Positions 20,271 to 29,692 are shown, counted from the stretch's first letter. The stretch is 64,000 nucleotides of DNA from Sulfuricurvum sp. PD_MW2 (GCF_002633015.1 NZ_NSIU01000007.1:1-64000); one strand, 5' to 3'. Translations and numbers: made by a program. The notes: generated from the letters alone by a model not told the origin.

Positions 20271-21458
20271 TTAAAATAAATAGCTTGCAAAAAGTCTAAA
20301 TTGAACCGAATCGGGATCGCTGCCATTTGTAAGATAGATTACGCGCCCCTCTAAAACAATCTCTTCGATGGCTTTTCCTAGAGTTAACGATGTTTCATGG
20401 TAGTGGCTGCCGTGTTCGACAAGATCGGTATGTGCTGTTTTTATGCCAAGATTGTGAAAGGTTTCATCACCCCATTGAGCTTCCACTTTATATCCACGTG
20501 CACCGTGACGGCTATGCGCTGATTCATAATAACCTGAGGTAAAGAGAACATCTCCTGACCCGTAACAAAGATCGGGAGAACCTTGGCTTTGATCATGGCT
20601 TTTTGCCCAAGCTTGATTGTATGCCGCCGTGAATGTTATACCGCTTTCTGGTTCATTCCATGAGCCTTTAATTCCTAAAATAGTATCGTTGATTCCGATA
20701 GCCGAACCCGATTCTCTGTAATTTTTAAGGGCGCCGATCATCTCTTGACGCAATGCTTGAAATGCCACCGATGCGTCATCGAGAGTATATTCGGTTTCAA
20801 AATAAAATTGATTCATAATATTATTGACGTTTCCACCCCATAGTTGCGAGGTTTGATTTTCTAGCTTATAGGTTAATCCAACGATACTTACGGAAGTATT
20901 ATCGGTAGCATACGGCGATGCAAAAAATCCCGGCATCGAACCTGATAGAGCATCAGAAATAGGGGTAAATGAGAATGGATCCCCTCCATTTTCCCATCCC
21001 GCCATTTTTCGGGCATGCCCTAGAGTCAATTCCCATTGCTCCCCATAGCGGGCGTGTATATCAAGCGCTTCAAAGAGATTCGGCATCAACGATACGTCGT
21101 TGGAATTTAAAAGAGGCCAATCCAGACGCATTCTTCCAATTTGGGCAGATACACCCTCATTTTCCGCTTTAATCCATGCCTCTCCTATAACACCGTTTGT
21201 ATGACCGTGAGGCCCGAGAAGTTCACCGGGTGTTGAACGCAACGGTAGCGCTCCGTAGGCGGCGACTCCCACTTTTAGATAGGAGGTCAGTTCAGATTCG
21301 GCCCCGAGTTTTAATATCATGGCACTTTCTGTATGGCGTATATCAGAATAGCGGTCTTGCTGGAGAATCATACGAAGTTCGTTGGAGTATTCGAGTGCAC
21401 TGAGGGAGGATAATGAAAATACACCAGTGCAAAAAAGTAATAAACGGTATTTAATCAT
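20271..21458 (-). CDS. Predicted outer-membrane beta-barrel protein
   Basis: 395 aa from the ATG at 21458 (AAGGGAATC ribosome site); the ORF track extends too far upstream. A signal peptide ends near SSLSA (about residue 20). The mature protein alternates short polar turns and aromatic-rich strands and ends in FRLFASYLF, with the terminal Phe typical of outer-membrane barrels. An internal DIHARYGEQWELTLGHARK segment resembles the strand-turn style of porin-like proteins. No specific family is recognised; substrate is unknown. It stands alone between the SurA-like gene and tRNA-Ala. Confidence 0.65.
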   Translation of the reverse strand: MIKYRLLLFCTGVFSLSSLSALEYSNELRMILQQDRYSDIRHTESAMILKLGAESELTSYLKVGVAAYGALPLRSTPGELLGPHGHTNGVIGEAWIKAENEGVSAQIGRMRLDWPLLNSNDVSLMPNLFEALDIHARYGEQWELTLGHARKMAGWENGGDPFSFTPISDALSGSMPGFFASPYATDNTSVSIVGLTYKLENQTSQLWGGNVNNIMNQFYFETEYTLDDASVAFQALRQEMIGALKNYRESGSAIGINDTILGIKGSWNEPESGITFTAAYNQAWAKSHDQSQGSPDLCYGSGDVLFTSGYYESAHSRHGARGYKVEAQWGDETFHNLGIKTAHTDLVEHGSHYHETSLTLGKAIEEIVLEGRVIYLTNGSDPDSVQFRLFASYLF

Positions 21459-21628
21459 AGTGATTCCCTTAATACAATAAGTTTTTTGAATACTATTATA
21501 GTCAAGAAAATAGAAAATGAAAGAAGTAGTTTGTGTTTCAAATGTATAGATTTGGCACAACGGTGTGATATAACAAAAAGAATCTAGGGGTATAAAATAT
21601 AGATTTAAAATGTTCGTGGTAGAAGATT

Positions 21629-21704
21629 TGGTGGACCCTAGCGGGATCGAACCGCTGACCTCGTCGCTGCCAGCGACGCGCTCTCCCAGCTGAGCTAAGG
21701 GCCC
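21629..21704 (-). tRNA. tRNA-Ala (anticodon GGC)
   Basis: Reading the minus strand gives a full cloverleaf: acceptor GGGCCCT pairing with AGGGTCC, D-arm GCTCAGCTGGGAGAGC, anticodon stem CGTCG/CGACG with loop CTGGCAG (anticodon GGC), T-arm with TTCGATC, and an encoded CCA end. It reads GCC/GCU codons. The surrounding gap 21459-21803 otherwise holds only the flanking promoters. Confidence 0.96.
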
Positions 21705-21803
21705 AAAGTAGATATTTGGATCGAAATTATACGATGCAGGGTCTTAAATGTCAATGTGAACGAAAAAGGTAAAGTTTTAAAAAAATATGACGATATATCG
21801 GAC

Positions 21804-22430
21804 ATGAAAAAGTTAGCCCTAATTATGATGTTTAGTACGATAAGTGTAGTGTTGAGTGCGGAGGAATATACGATTCAGGCGATCAGCGCCCAAAAAGAGG
21901 CATCGATCACTCCCGCTTTTGAGAAAAAAATAGAGAAAAGTGCTCTTCCTGTCACCAAGAAAAAAGAGGGTACCTGCAATATTGTTACTGTAGGGAAGTA
22001 TCCTTCCGTGAAAGCCGCAAAGCAAGATCTTGCAAAAGCAAAAGCGATTAGTAAAGATGCGTTTGTCCGTTCTGTTGAACGTGCTACCCCAAAAGGGTGT
22101 GAAAACACAAATGCTGTAAAAGCAAATGAGAAAAAGGCAAGCGTAGAACAAACGGTTAACAAAACTGTAGCGGTTCAGGTTATGGCAGTACAACCTAAAA
22201 AAGAAGAGGTAGTGGCTGTAGTAACTCCGGTTGTGCAACCGGTCGCTGCTTCTGTAGCACAAGAGAATAAAAGCGAGCCTTGCAAAACAAAACCGTGTGA
22301 AAACGTTGTTAAACCGGTCTATGTGTATGACCGCAATCTTGCACGCAAAAGCGACATCGAAGATGCGATCGAGTATTACAAACGATCACCTTACTATACG
22401 TTTAAGCCGGTTTTGACTCAACGCAATTAA
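21804..22430 (+). CDS. Exported Lys/Val-rich protein with a SPOR-like segment
   Basis: 208 aa from the ATG at 21804, chosen because it opens onto a signal peptide (about 1-19, ending VVLSAEE). A stretch around residues 20-95 (YTIQAISAQKE, GTCNIVTVGKYPSVKAAKQDLAKAK) looks like a SPOR peptidoglycan-binding repeat or a related fold. A low-complexity Val/Lys/Ala linker and a conserved-looking end (RKSDIEDAIEYYKRSPYYTFKP) follow. Four cysteines could form two disulfides. Likely periplasmic. The stop overlaps the converging GGDEF-like gene by 4 bp. The assignment is tentative. Confidence 0.6.
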   Translation: MKKLALIMMFSTISVVLSAEEYTIQAISAQKEASITPAFEKKIEKSALPVTKKKEGTCNIVTVGKYPSVKAAKQDLAKAKAISKDAFVRSVERATPKGCENTNAVKANEKKASVEQTVNKTVAVQVMAVQPKKEEVVAVVTPVVQPVAASVAQENKSEPCKTKPCENVVKPVYVYDRNLARKSDIEDAIEYYKRSPYYTFKPVLTQRN

Positions 22431-22849
22431 GGTTCTTTATTGGCTGCGCTGTAGAGGCAGTCAAGATCGATTAGAAGGCTTTTTCTTGCTTCCGCATGAA
22501 GAGATTCTAGCAATTCGGATGGATTTTCTCCATTTGAGGGATAGCAGACCGCGGCAGAGGGTATAGCTTTCTCGAACAGGTCTTCGATCATTTTTTTAAC
22601 GATTCCGCATCCGTATTTGTCTGTGTAGGGCATGACAAAGAAATAATAGTCATCACAATGGACAATTGAATCGGAAGTACGAAGTAAGCTTTGAAGATTG
22701 GTTTTGACGATGGAGGATTCAAACCCTGTAAAATCGCAAAACAAAATTGTAAAGCTTTCTGAACGGTTTTCATCCAACCGATCTGACATACCGATATTGA
22801 GATCGATGAGCGAAGAAAAATTGTAAAACGAAAACAGTACGCCTGCCAT
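22427..22849 (-). CDS. Stand-alone degenerate GGDEF-like protein
   Basis: 140 aa, no membrane segment. The order FTILFCDFTGFES, LLRTSDSIVHCDDYYFFVMP and a late SLHAEARKSLLID helix follows the strand-helix plan of a GGDEF domain: the R-x-S-D segment precedes where the GGEEF loop should be, but that loop reads HCDDYYFF. Catalysis is therefore unlikely. It could act as a cyclic-di-GMP effector or partner of another protein. It diverges from the HDOD gene over a 117-bp gap. The fold assignment is by eye only. Confidence 0.5.
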   Translation of the reverse strand: MAGVLFSFYNFSSLIDLNIGMSDRLDENRSESFTILFCDFTGFESSIVKTNLQSLLRTSDSIVHCDDYYFFVMPYTDKYGCGIVKKMIEDLFEKAIPSAAVCYPSNGENPSELLESLHAEARKSLLIDLDCLYSAANKEP

Positions 22850-22920
22850 GGGTGACTCCTAAAAAATATAGTACCCTTAGTATAGCGTTAATTTAATCAA
22901 ACTAATCATGGTTTAACAAC

Positions 22921-22936
22921 AGAGTGAGTACACTCT
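22921..22936. promoter_or_regulatory. Inverted repeat upstream of the HDOD gene
   Basis: AGAGTG-AGTA-CACTCT is a perfect 6-bp inverted repeat with a 4-bp centre, about 30 bp before the HDOD start codon. It has no T tract, so it is more likely an operator than a terminator. Confidence 0.3.
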
Positions 22937-22966
22937 AGTTTATAAAGTATCCAAGGAGCTACCCAT

Positions 22967-23755
22967 ATGCTTGAAGAGATAAAAACCCTTCCGCCTTTGC
23001 CTGATTCGGTAGTAAAAATCCAAGAATTATGCATGAAAAGCGATACCAATATTGATGAGCTCTCTATGGTGATCGAGCGTGATCCCATGCTGAGTGCCAA
23101 TATTTTGAAATCGGTCAATTCCCCATTATACGGAATGAGCAAAGAGATATCTTCGATACCCAAAGCGATTATGCTCTTTGGAATCGCAATGATCCGCGGT
23201 TTTGCGGCAGCGAGTGCGATCAAAAAGACAATGACGATCGATTTAACCCCTTATAATACCAATATTGATGGATTGACAAACGTATCATCGGTTCAGTCCG
23301 CTCTCGTGAGAGAGTGGTATCGCAACGTCGATAAGAGTATGCTTCCACTTTTGCAAAGCGGCGCTTTTTTGATGGAACTGGGGAAACTTGCAGGTGCAAT
23401 GAATATTATCAAAAGCGGTAAAACTCAATTGTTTACTGCGGAAATAGCTCAAAAAGGGTCTTCACTTGAAGAGATTGAGCGAAAATATCTTGGATCGAGC
23501 AGTTATGAAATTTCAGCGAGTATGTTTGAACATTGGAATTTTGAATCGGCATTAACCGATGCGCTCAGAGAGATCTCAAGTCCCTCAACGAAAAATCCGT
23601 ATTCACAGGTATTGAGTGTTGTTGCCTGCGCGGTCAATATTCAGGGGATTTTTACCGATGAGGGGCTAAATGAGGCTTTTGAGCTGATCCACACGTTTGG
23701 ATTGGACAAAAAAATATTTGCAGATGCGGTGCGTACTATTAAATTTGCCGAATAA
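22967..23755 (+). CDS. HDOD domain signalling protein
   Basis: 262 aa, almost all one HDOD domain (an HD-related output domain without the catalytic His-Asp pair). It starts with LPPLPDSVVKIQELC, followed by IERDPMLSANILKSVNSPLYG and the characteristic SIPKAIMLFGIAMIRGFA. HDOD proteins act in signalling together with chemotaxis or cyclic-di-GMP pathways. A strong AAGGAG site precedes the ATG. The nearest neighbour is the divergent GGDEF-like gene. Confidence 0.88.
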   Translation: MLEEIKTLPPLPDSVVKIQELCMKSDTNIDELSMVIERDPMLSANILKSVNSPLYGMSKEISSIPKAIMLFGIAMIRGFAAASAIKKTMTIDLTPYNTNIDGLTNVSSVQSALVREWYRNVDKSMLPLLQSGAFLMELGKLAGAMNIIKSGKTQLFTAEIAQKGSSLEEIERKYLGSSSYEISASMFEHWNFESALTDALREISSPSTKNPYSQVLSVVACAVNIQGIFTDEGLNEAFELIHTFGLDKKIFADAVRTIKFAE

Positions 23756-23761
23756 TCAGTG

Positions 23762-24451
23762 TTATATCGGCAAATCAAAAAAGTACGCTAATCCATAATA
23801 AACACTGTAAAGACCGTAGATGAGAATCGCTAATGCCGCGATTCGGTTCATGGTTTGACGAAACGCTATCTCTTTAAAAAAACTCACCGATTGCCCTAGC
23901 GCGAGGAGTGTTGGAACGGTTGCAAGGCCAAAGAGCGCCATAACCATTCCTCCCTCAATAATGGATGCCGAAGCCGCAGCTTTCGCTGCAAAGAAAAATA
24001 CAAATCCGCAGGGAAAGAAACCGTTCATCACCCCAAGGGCAAAAAAACTTCCGATATTTTTACTTTTGATAAGGCGTGAAAAGAGGGTTTTAAAAAGTGA
24101 ATTGCTTGAGAATCCCCGCTCCAACAAATGAATCAGTTTGGATAATCCGAACATCCCCAGTGCAGTGATGATCATAATTATTCCGGCGAGAATGAAAAGG
24201 GCTCCGTGAAATTCCATACTTACACTAAAGAGTGCACCGATTCCGCCGAAAATCATCCCCAAAACGATATAAGAACTCACGCGTCCAAGATTATAGGCAC
24301 TGTGACGAATCAGTTGTGCGGTACGAGACATGGAAGCATCAATTTTAGTAGAACTGTAAGCGACGATAAATCCTCCGCACATACCGACACAATGGCCGAA
24401 ACTTCCGGCAAATGCAATCGAGATTATGAGCCACCATTCGATATCGTGCAT
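23762..24451 (-). CDS. SafE/TauE-type membrane protein with a HCxxxCGG motif (copper handling?)
   Basis: 229 aa, about six membrane helices, in the COG2836-type sulfite exporter TauE/SafE-like family. The first helix carries H20-C21-V-G-M-C25-G-G and a later helix carries NGFFPCGF, cysteines well placed for copper. Related proteins lie near cbb3 oxidase assembly and copper ATPase genes in other Campylobacterota. Here it diverges from a periplasmic MerP/CopZ-like chaperone over a symmetric operator region, which supports a copper export or delivery role. True substrate is not proven. Confidence 0.75.
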   Translation of the reverse strand: MHDIEWWLIISIAFAGSFGHCVGMCGGFIVAYSSTKIDASMSRTAQLIRHSAYNLGRVSSYIVLGMIFGGIGALFSVSMEFHGALFILAGIIMIITALGMFGLSKLIHLLERGFSSNSLFKTLFSRLIKSKNIGSFFALGVMNGFFPCGFVFFFAAKAAASASIIEGGMVMALFGLATVPTLLALGQSVSFFKEIAFRQTMNRIAALAILIYGLYSVYYGLAYFFDLPI

Positions 24452-24493
24452 GCAATAACCTTTTTTAAATAGGGTAATAGTCTAAATTGTTTT

Positions 24494-24546
24494 TGTTACA
24501 AGAGTGTTAAGGCTTAACACTTCTTTAACACTTCTATGAAACAATA
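24494..24546. promoter_or_regulatory. Divergent operator region with 11-bp-spaced TTAACA/TGTTAA repeats
   Basis: TGTTAC-N5-TGTTAA (24494-24510) reads toward the membrane-protein gene, and TTAACA-N5-TTAACA (24514-24530) reads toward the copper chaperone. Each pair has 11-bp spacing, and the two form a near-mirror around TGTTAAGGCTTAACA. This suits dimeric binding of an OmpR-type regulator at each promoter. Confidence 0.6.
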
Positions 24547-24573
24547 GCATGAAATTATTTAAAGGATTCGGGA

Positions 24574-24837
24574 ATGAAAAAAGTTCTATTTTCACTTATG
24601 GCTTTGGGCGCAGTTTTGAGTGCGGATCAGACGATTAAATTGAATGTGAGCGGTATGACATGTCCGGCGTGTGTCAAAAATGTAAAAGGAACGTTGAATG
24701 ATGTTTCCGGAGTGAAAGAGTCTACCGTCTATCTCAAAGAGGGAAAAGCGGAAGTGAAAACTCAAGATGGCACCAAGGCTGAGAACCTTTGTGATGCCGT
24801 AAAAAAAGCGGGATATGGGTGTTCAGTCGCTAAATAA
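24574..24837 (+). CDS. Periplasmic heavy-metal (copper) binding protein, HMA domain
   Basis: 87 aa. A signal peptide (about 1-17, LGAVLSADQ) precedes a single HMA domain with the metal motif GMTCPACVKNV (Cys30 and Cys33), so it is a MerP-like periplasmic form rather than cytosolic CopZ. It probably binds copper or another soft metal and hands it to a membrane partner. It is divergent from the CxxxC membrane protein and shares its operator. Confidence 0.85.
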   Translation: MKKVLFSLMALGAVLSADQTIKLNVSGMTCPACVKNVKGTLNDVSGVKESTVYLKEGKAEVKTQDGTKAENLCDAVKKAGYGCSVAK

Positions 24838-24877
24838 CAGAGTCTAAACTTCGTGTGAGTCTTGCTCCATCGAGCGC

Positions 24878-25849
24878 TTAAATAAAGTATTGCTGCGCAT
24901 CGTTACGGCTTAGATCGCTGAGCGTGGCTAATGCAGTCCCTTCAAAATCGAGGGTTTGCTCCCCTTCAAAGCCCGGTTTGCAATAAGCAAGGATCAATTT
25001 TGCCGCTAAAAGTTTATCTTGGTCGCTCGCATTACGTGAGATCATTGCGTGAGGCCCTACAAGTTCCGTGGTGATATGGAGATATTTAGCGTTATTGACA
25101 CCTTTTAAAATTTCGTTATCTTCCGCATTTCGTCCGATGATGAGTTTCGCTTTATCCGGAAGGCGCAGCTGACGACCGTATTTGATCGTTGGGATATCTT
25201 CGACACTAAAGGTGTCATGGGCAATAAAATCACGAATTTTATTTGAGAAGTTTTCATCGGTGAGCAAACACCCTCCGCCCGGTGCTTCGTAATCTTTTAA
25301 TCCGAATTGGTCTGCGAGTTCCATTTGGCGTTCGCGATTGCGACCGCTAATGTTCTCAAGTTTTTCGCGATCTACCCATCCCTCGATTTCTGGAATGGTC
25401 GGAGCCAGTGATTTCGCAGACATAGGACGGAGCAGCAACCCCTCGCAGTTACTGAGATTGAGTACTTTTTGGAGCGAATCACTATTTTGACTCATGGGAC
25501 GCTGTCCTAAGACTTCGCCGCTAATCAAAAAGCTCGCTCCCCACTCTTCCATAAGCCGTTTTGCCACTTCAAACATTTTGGCATGGCAGTCAATGCAGGG
25601 ATTGAAGTTTTTTCCATAGCCGTATTTAGGGGTGAAAAGAACCTCGCGTATGTACTCGTCTCGTATATCGACGCTTCGGAATTCGGCTCCGATTTGTTGG
25701 CACATATTTTTCATATGAGCAAGACGATCCTTTGTCGAACCAAAGCCTGTGTTGATATTGCAGGCGATCACTTCGATCCCTTGATCGATGATGAGTTTTG
25801 CCGCGAGAGTAGAGTCAAGACCGCCGCTAAAGAGGGCAATAGCTTTCAT
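24878..25849 (-). CDS. PP-loop ATP pyrophosphatase (MnmA/ThiI-like thiolase of unknown target)
   Basis: 323 aa. The P-loop-like motif LFSGGLDSTLAAK at the N-terminus marks an ATP-pyrophosphatase that adenylates its substrate. Cysteines in FNPCIDCHAKMF and in APGGGCLLTD could carry out sulfur transfer, as in tRNA thiolation enzymes. The C-terminal part, with IKYGRQLRLPDKAKLIIGRNAEDN, resembles an NFACT-R-type RNA-binding module, pointing to a tRNA substrate. It is the last gene of a probable MCP-dnaG-PP-loop transcription unit. The exact modification cannot be named. Confidence 0.75.
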   Translation of the reverse strand: MKAIALFSGGLDSTLAAKLIIDQGIEVIACNINTGFGSTKDRLAHMKNMCQQIGAEFRSVDIRDEYIREVLFTPKYGYGKNFNPCIDCHAKMFEVAKRLMEEWGASFLISGEVLGQRPMSQNSDSLQKVLNLSNCEGLLLRPMSAKSLAPTIPEIEGWVDREKLENISGRNRERQMELADQFGLKDYEAPGGGCLLTDENFSNKIRDFIAHDTFSVEDIPTIKYGRQLRLPDKAKLIIGRNAEDNEILKGVNNAKYLHITTELVGPHAMISRNASDQDKLLAAKLILAYCKPGFEGEQTLDFEGTALATLSDLSRNDAQQYFI

Positions 25850-25865
25850 TGAAGTTATCCTTAGA

Positions 25866-27509
25866 TTATGTCAGTGGGACCAGTTCGCCTCGTTTTAAGC
25901 GTTCAATTTTATCCCGATACTGACGTATTAAATACGATTTTTGATCGAATGATACCGTATTTTGGGTTGTCACTTTTTTGAGTTCACGATTATAATGGGC
26001 AATCAAGAAAGTGATAAGCTCCGTTCGGATTCCCTCATCTCCTTCAAACGTTCGGATTCGATCATCCATCATTAATGCGCTGAGCCGGTGATCATCATTG
26101 CGCCCTTGAAGAGCGGCTTCAAACTCACTGGCGTGGTACTGCAATAAGGATGCATCGATAAAATCGAGCAATGTATCGGCAATCTGAGGACGTTCCAACA
26201 GGGTTTTGATAAAACTCAGCTCCCAAATATCATGATGGGAAAAGTTGATCGGCTGCGGCGCCGTATTTTTTTTATGAGCGATTTGTATCAGAGATGGAGA
26301 TATCCCCAGTTTGGAAGCGATAAAGGGGCGATATTCTTCCTGAAGCAGCGGTGAGAGACTTTTTAAAAATGCTATATTTTCATGAAGGGCTGTCTCTTTG
26401 GCTTTGGGATCTTGAAGATCATAGGCGCTGATCATTTCAGAGATGACAAATTCGATAAAGGGGATAGGACGGCGTAGAAGGGTATTGAGTTGTTCGATTT
26501 GAGCGTTTTTAATCATGTCGGCAGGATCAAGTCCCCCTTCAAACAACACTACTCCACCGTCAAACCCTGACATGCTCAGCAGCTTTGATGCTTTGAAGGC
26601 TGCGGCTCGACCCGCTTTATCTCCATCGTAGGCCAAAAATATTTTTGGTTCCCCTTTACGCAGTAGAGGTAAGTGCTCGGCGGTTAGAGCTGTTCCGAGT
26701 GTTGCGACGGCATGGGTAAATCCCGCCTGATGGAGCATGACAACGTCCAAATACCCCTCGGTAACGATGATTTCTTTGCGGCGGTAAATTGCCTCACGGG
26801 CGAGATGGTACGCATACAGTAGACGTGATTTGTTAAAAATGGCACTTTGGGAGGAGTTGACGTATTTTGCCTGATGTCCTGTGATGGTACGACCGCCGAA
26901 TCCGACGATGGCACCGCTGGTGGAGTGGATCGGAAACGTAATCCGTTCGATAAAACGGGCAAAAAGGCGTCCCTCCTCTCCTCGACCGATCGCCCCTTGC
27001 TCAATTGCATCGGCGGTAGGGAATTTTTGCTGTTCTAAGAATCGAAGTGTTTCGGGTGATGTCGGGGCATAGCCTATACCGAAGCGCTCGATACTGGAGG
27101 CATAGATCCCACGTTCATGCAGATAATCTTGCGCGGTTTTGTTTTGCTCGAGAAGCTTTTGATACCAATCATTGAGTGTTTCGAGGAGATTTGAGCGTTT
27201 TTTTTGTTTGGTATCGTCGGTGTAGTGTAGGGTGAAGTTCGTGGATGCGGCAAGTTTTTCAATCGCTTCGGGATAGTTGAGCTTTTCATATTCCATGACA
27301 AATTTGATACTATCACCATGCACACCGCATCCGAAACAGTGGTAGCTTTGGCGAGACGGATTAACGACAAAACTGGGGGATTTTTCATCATGAAACGGAC
27401 AGGGTGCTTTAAAACTGCTGCCTGCACGTTTGAGCTCGATATAAGAGCCGACGATATCGACAATATCAAGTCGGGCTTTCAGCGCCTCAATGGAGTCTTG
27501 GGTTATCAT
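25866..27509 (-). CDS. dnaG: DNA primase DnaG
   Basis: Makes RNA primers for replication. 547 aa. N-terminal zinc-binding domain with CPFHDEKSPSF and YHCFGCGVHGD (CHC2 type), then the polymerase core with ERFGIGYAP, TOPRIM acids in EGYLDVVMLHQ and YDGDKAG, and a helical helicase-binding C-terminus of low conservation. The length is close to the Helicobacter/Campylobacter enzymes. It starts 24 bp after the chemoreceptor gene. Confidence 0.95.
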   Translation of the reverse strand: MITQDSIEALKARLDIVDIVGSYIELKRAGSSFKAPCPFHDEKSPSFVVNPSRQSYHCFGCGVHGDSIKFVMEYEKLNYPEAIEKLAASTNFTLHYTDDTKQKKRSNLLETLNDWYQKLLEQNKTAQDYLHERGIYASSIERFGIGYAPTSPETLRFLEQQKFPTADAIEQGAIGRGEEGRLFARFIERITFPIHSTSGAIVGFGGRTITGHQAKYVNSSQSAIFNKSRLLYAYHLAREAIYRRKEIIVTEGYLDVVMLHQAGFTHAVATLGTALTAEHLPLLRKGEPKIFLAYDGDKAGRAAAFKASKLLSMSGFDGGVVLFEGGLDPADMIKNAQIEQLNTLLRRPIPFIEFVISEMISAYDLQDPKAKETALHENIAFLKSLSPLLQEEYRPFIASKLGISPSLIQIAHKKNTAPQPINFSHHDIWELSFIKTLLERPQIADTLLDFIDASLLQYHASEFEAALQGRNDDHRLSALMMDDRIRTFEGDEGIRTELITFLIAHYNRELKKVTTQNTVSFDQKSYLIRQYRDKIERLKRGELVPLT

Positions 27510-27533
27510 GGAGATATTGTAGCCAAAAGCCCC

Positions 27534-29198
27534 TTATGACAATGTCGTAAATTGTCCGAGTTGGGTATCCAGCGCTTTTGCCGAGGTATCGATAGAGGTG
27601 ACGATTTCAGAGAGTTGCTGCATCGAGAGTTCATTCGATGCGGTCAGTTCCCCCAGAATTTTGATATGGGAAATCATATCGTCAATATGATCGGCAATGG
27701 TTTGGGAATCATTGACGCTTTGGATGGTTCGATCGTTTGTTTGTTCCATCGCTTTGACCGTTTGCGTGATACTGTGATCGACTCTTTCAGAAATAGCCGA
27801 TATCTCGCGTAGCGATTGTGAATTGTGATGCATCTGTTCGGTGGAATCGTTGATGCTTTGAACGATGATATTGATGGTGGCATTGATCTCTACCAAAGAG
27901 TGTTGAGTTTTTTCGGCCAGTTTTCTAACCTCATCGGCTACGACGGCAAATCCTCTTCCGTGTTCTCCGGCTCGGGCTGCTTCGATTGCAGCATTAAGTG
28001 CCAGTAAGTTCGTTTGATCGGCAATATCGTTGATGACACTAAGGACGGCTTTGACTTGTGATGCATCGGCGCTTAGCTGCGTGAGTTTCGTTTCAAGCTC
28101 TTCTTCAAGCTGTGCATTATGCGACAGGGTGGAGAGGAGGGTGGAGAGCTCTTCTCTCCCCCTATGCAGTTGATCCATCGAATTGGTCATATTTTCGAGC
28201 GTGAGTGATAGATTGCTGACACTGTGATCAACGGTCGATTGGACCGAGGAGGCTTTTTCGGAGGCATTTTGTCCGATTGCGTATCCTTGGTCGGCTCTCG
28301 ATTTGACTTCCGCACTGATAGAATCGAGTCGATTCGCGGCCGAAAGATTGTCGGCAGCAATCGATTTTGCATGTGAGATGGAGCGTTCAATTTCTCCGAT
28401 AAATCGGTTGAGGCTGTCCATCATAGTCCCCGTTTCATCACGGGTTGAGCCGGTAAATGATTTGGTGAGATTGAAAATATCGGTTTTGAGATTGAGGTTT
28501 AGATGTTTGATCGGACGGGTTACCTGAGCGACGAGCAGGGAAACGTTAAGAGCGGAGATAGCAATGCCGATAATGCCGATAGCTATGTTTTTGTGCAGAG
28601 CGGTTGCGATATCGGTATGCTGCATCGATAATAATATGACATTGAGCAACCCCATGATTACGGTAATGCCGATTAAGGTGGTGAAAATCGAAAGAGCCAT
28701 TTTTTTCCCAAAAGAGATGAAGGGATAGCGTTCGCTCAGAGCGATAGGAGAAGTCCACTCTTCCAGCCGGATGACGAAGAGGATAAAAACCGGAATAACA
28801 AAAAGCAATAACAGGGGCAAAACGGATGCTTGTGCCAAGATGAACCGCTCTACACTCATGAAAGGTTTGCCCCATAAAACAGCAAGGGGACCCGGCAAAA
28901 TATAAAAGAGCTGTCCGATTAAAAAACGATAGGGCATTTGCGAAACGAGGATAACGGTTTCATTGTATCGGCTAGGAGCGTGAAGGCCTGATTCGATTTT
29001 GCTCAAAAAGGTGTTGAACACAACCAGCATCACCGTTGTGGCAATAGCCATATAAATGAGCATCTGCGGTGAAAATAAGATACTGAAAAGCTCATCAAAC
29101 GTGAACAAAGTAGAATAGTATAAGAAAAGAATCCACGCCATCGGCGGAACCATCATTCCTATAAACACAAGGATCATCAGCCGGGTTTTAGAATGCAT
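27534..29198 (-). CDS. Methyl-accepting chemotaxis protein with multi-span membrane sensor
   Basis: 554 aa. The first 225 residues hold about six hydrophobic helices and no periplasmic ligand domain, so sensing is probably in the membrane. A HAMP-like segment follows ([16 protein letters not shown]), then the signalling hairpin with the near-invariant tip [33 protein letters not shown]. It will couple to CheW/CheA. Lying directly upstream of dnaG, it may share its transcript. The signal cannot be predicted; energy or membrane state is possible. Confidence 0.92.
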   Translation of the reverse strand: MHSKTRLMILVFIGMMVPPMAWILFLYYSTLFTFDELFSILFSPQMLIYMAIATTVMLVVFNTFLSKIESGLHAPSRYNETVILVSQMPYRFLIGQLFYILPGPLAVLWGKPFMSVERFILAQASVLPLLLLFVIPVFILFVIRLEEWTSPIALSERYPFISFGKKMALSIFTTLIGITVIMGLLNVILLSMQHTDIATALHKNIAIGIIGIAISALNVSLLVAQVTRPIKHLNLNLKTDIFNLTKSFTGSTRDETGTMMDSLNRFIGEIERSISHAKSIAADNLSAANRLDSISAEVKSRADQGYAIGQNASEKASSVQSTVDHSVSNLSLTLENMTNSMDQLHRGREELSTLLSTLSHNAQLEEELETKLTQLSADASQVKAVLSVINDIADQTNLLALNAAIEAARAGEHGRGFAVVADEVRKLAEKTQHSLVEINATINIIVQSINDSTEQMHHNSQSLREISAISERVDHSITQTVKAMEQTNDRTIQSVNDSQTIADHIDDMISHIKILGELTASNELSMQQLSEIVTSIDTSAKALDTQLGQFTTLS

Positions 29199-29314
29199 AT
29201 ACTCTCCGAGCTTATCGTGGAATTTGATAACTTTTAGATAATTTCATTATGGGTATAATATCCTTATAAAATGCTAATATAGCTCTGTAAATAACTATTT
29301 TTTGAAAAATAGGG

Positions 29315-29320
29315 TATAAT
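29315..29320 (+). promoter_or_regulatory. -10 box of the rpsU promoter
   Basis: TATAAT preceded by A/T-rich DNA and followed by TCGCG, about 39 bp upstream of the rpsU start. There is no good -35, as is usual in this phylum. Confidence 0.6.
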
Positions 29321-29358
29321 TCGCGTTCGAAAATTTTAAATAGAAAGTGGGTGATTGC

Positions 29359-29571
29359 ATGCCTGGTATTATCTTACGCCAAGATGATAATTTTGATGCA
29401 GCTTACCGCCGTTTCAAGAAACAAACAGATCGTAATCTGATTGTTACTGAAGCTCGTGCTCGCCGTAACCACGTTACAGAGACCGAAAAGCGTAAACAAT
29501 TCAAAATCAGCGCTCGCAAAAAGATGTTGAAACGTCTTTATATGATGAGACGTTACGAATCGCGCCTGTAA
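29359..29571 (+). CDS. rpsU: 30S ribosomal protein S21
   Basis: 70 aa from the ATG at 29359 ([20 protein letters not shown]), preferred over the ORF-track start 12 bp earlier because it matches the family N-terminus. Lys/Arg-rich, with the ribosomal S21 helix and the end [12 protein letters not shown]. It is a small late-assembly protein of the 30S subunit near the anti-Shine-Dalgarno. It has its own promoter. Confidence 0.96.
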   Translation: MPGIILRQDDNFDAAYRRFKKQTDRNLIVTEARARRNHVTETEKRKQFKISARKKMLKRLYMMRRYESRL

Positions 29572-29692
29572 TCTCTTGCGCTTCGGCGCTGGGGTTACAC
29601 CTCTTTATTCCTCCAATTTTTCCCTTTGTAACAAAACCTTTACTAACCCTATGATACACTTCGTGTAAACATTTTTGCACAAGGCTCTTGTT

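Noticed and set aside
22906-23223. 105-aa minus-strand ORF
   Set aside because: Antisense to the HDOD gene and its promoter; no motif or ribosome site.
29578-29589. GCGC-TTCG-GCGC hairpin after rpsU
   Set aside because: Only a 4-bp stem without a T tract.
29646-29665. Possible Pho box before purT (TGTAAC-N5-CTTTAC)
   Set aside because: The second hexamer deviates and no -10 box sits at the required 10-bp distance; PurT has no phosphate-starvation role known to me.
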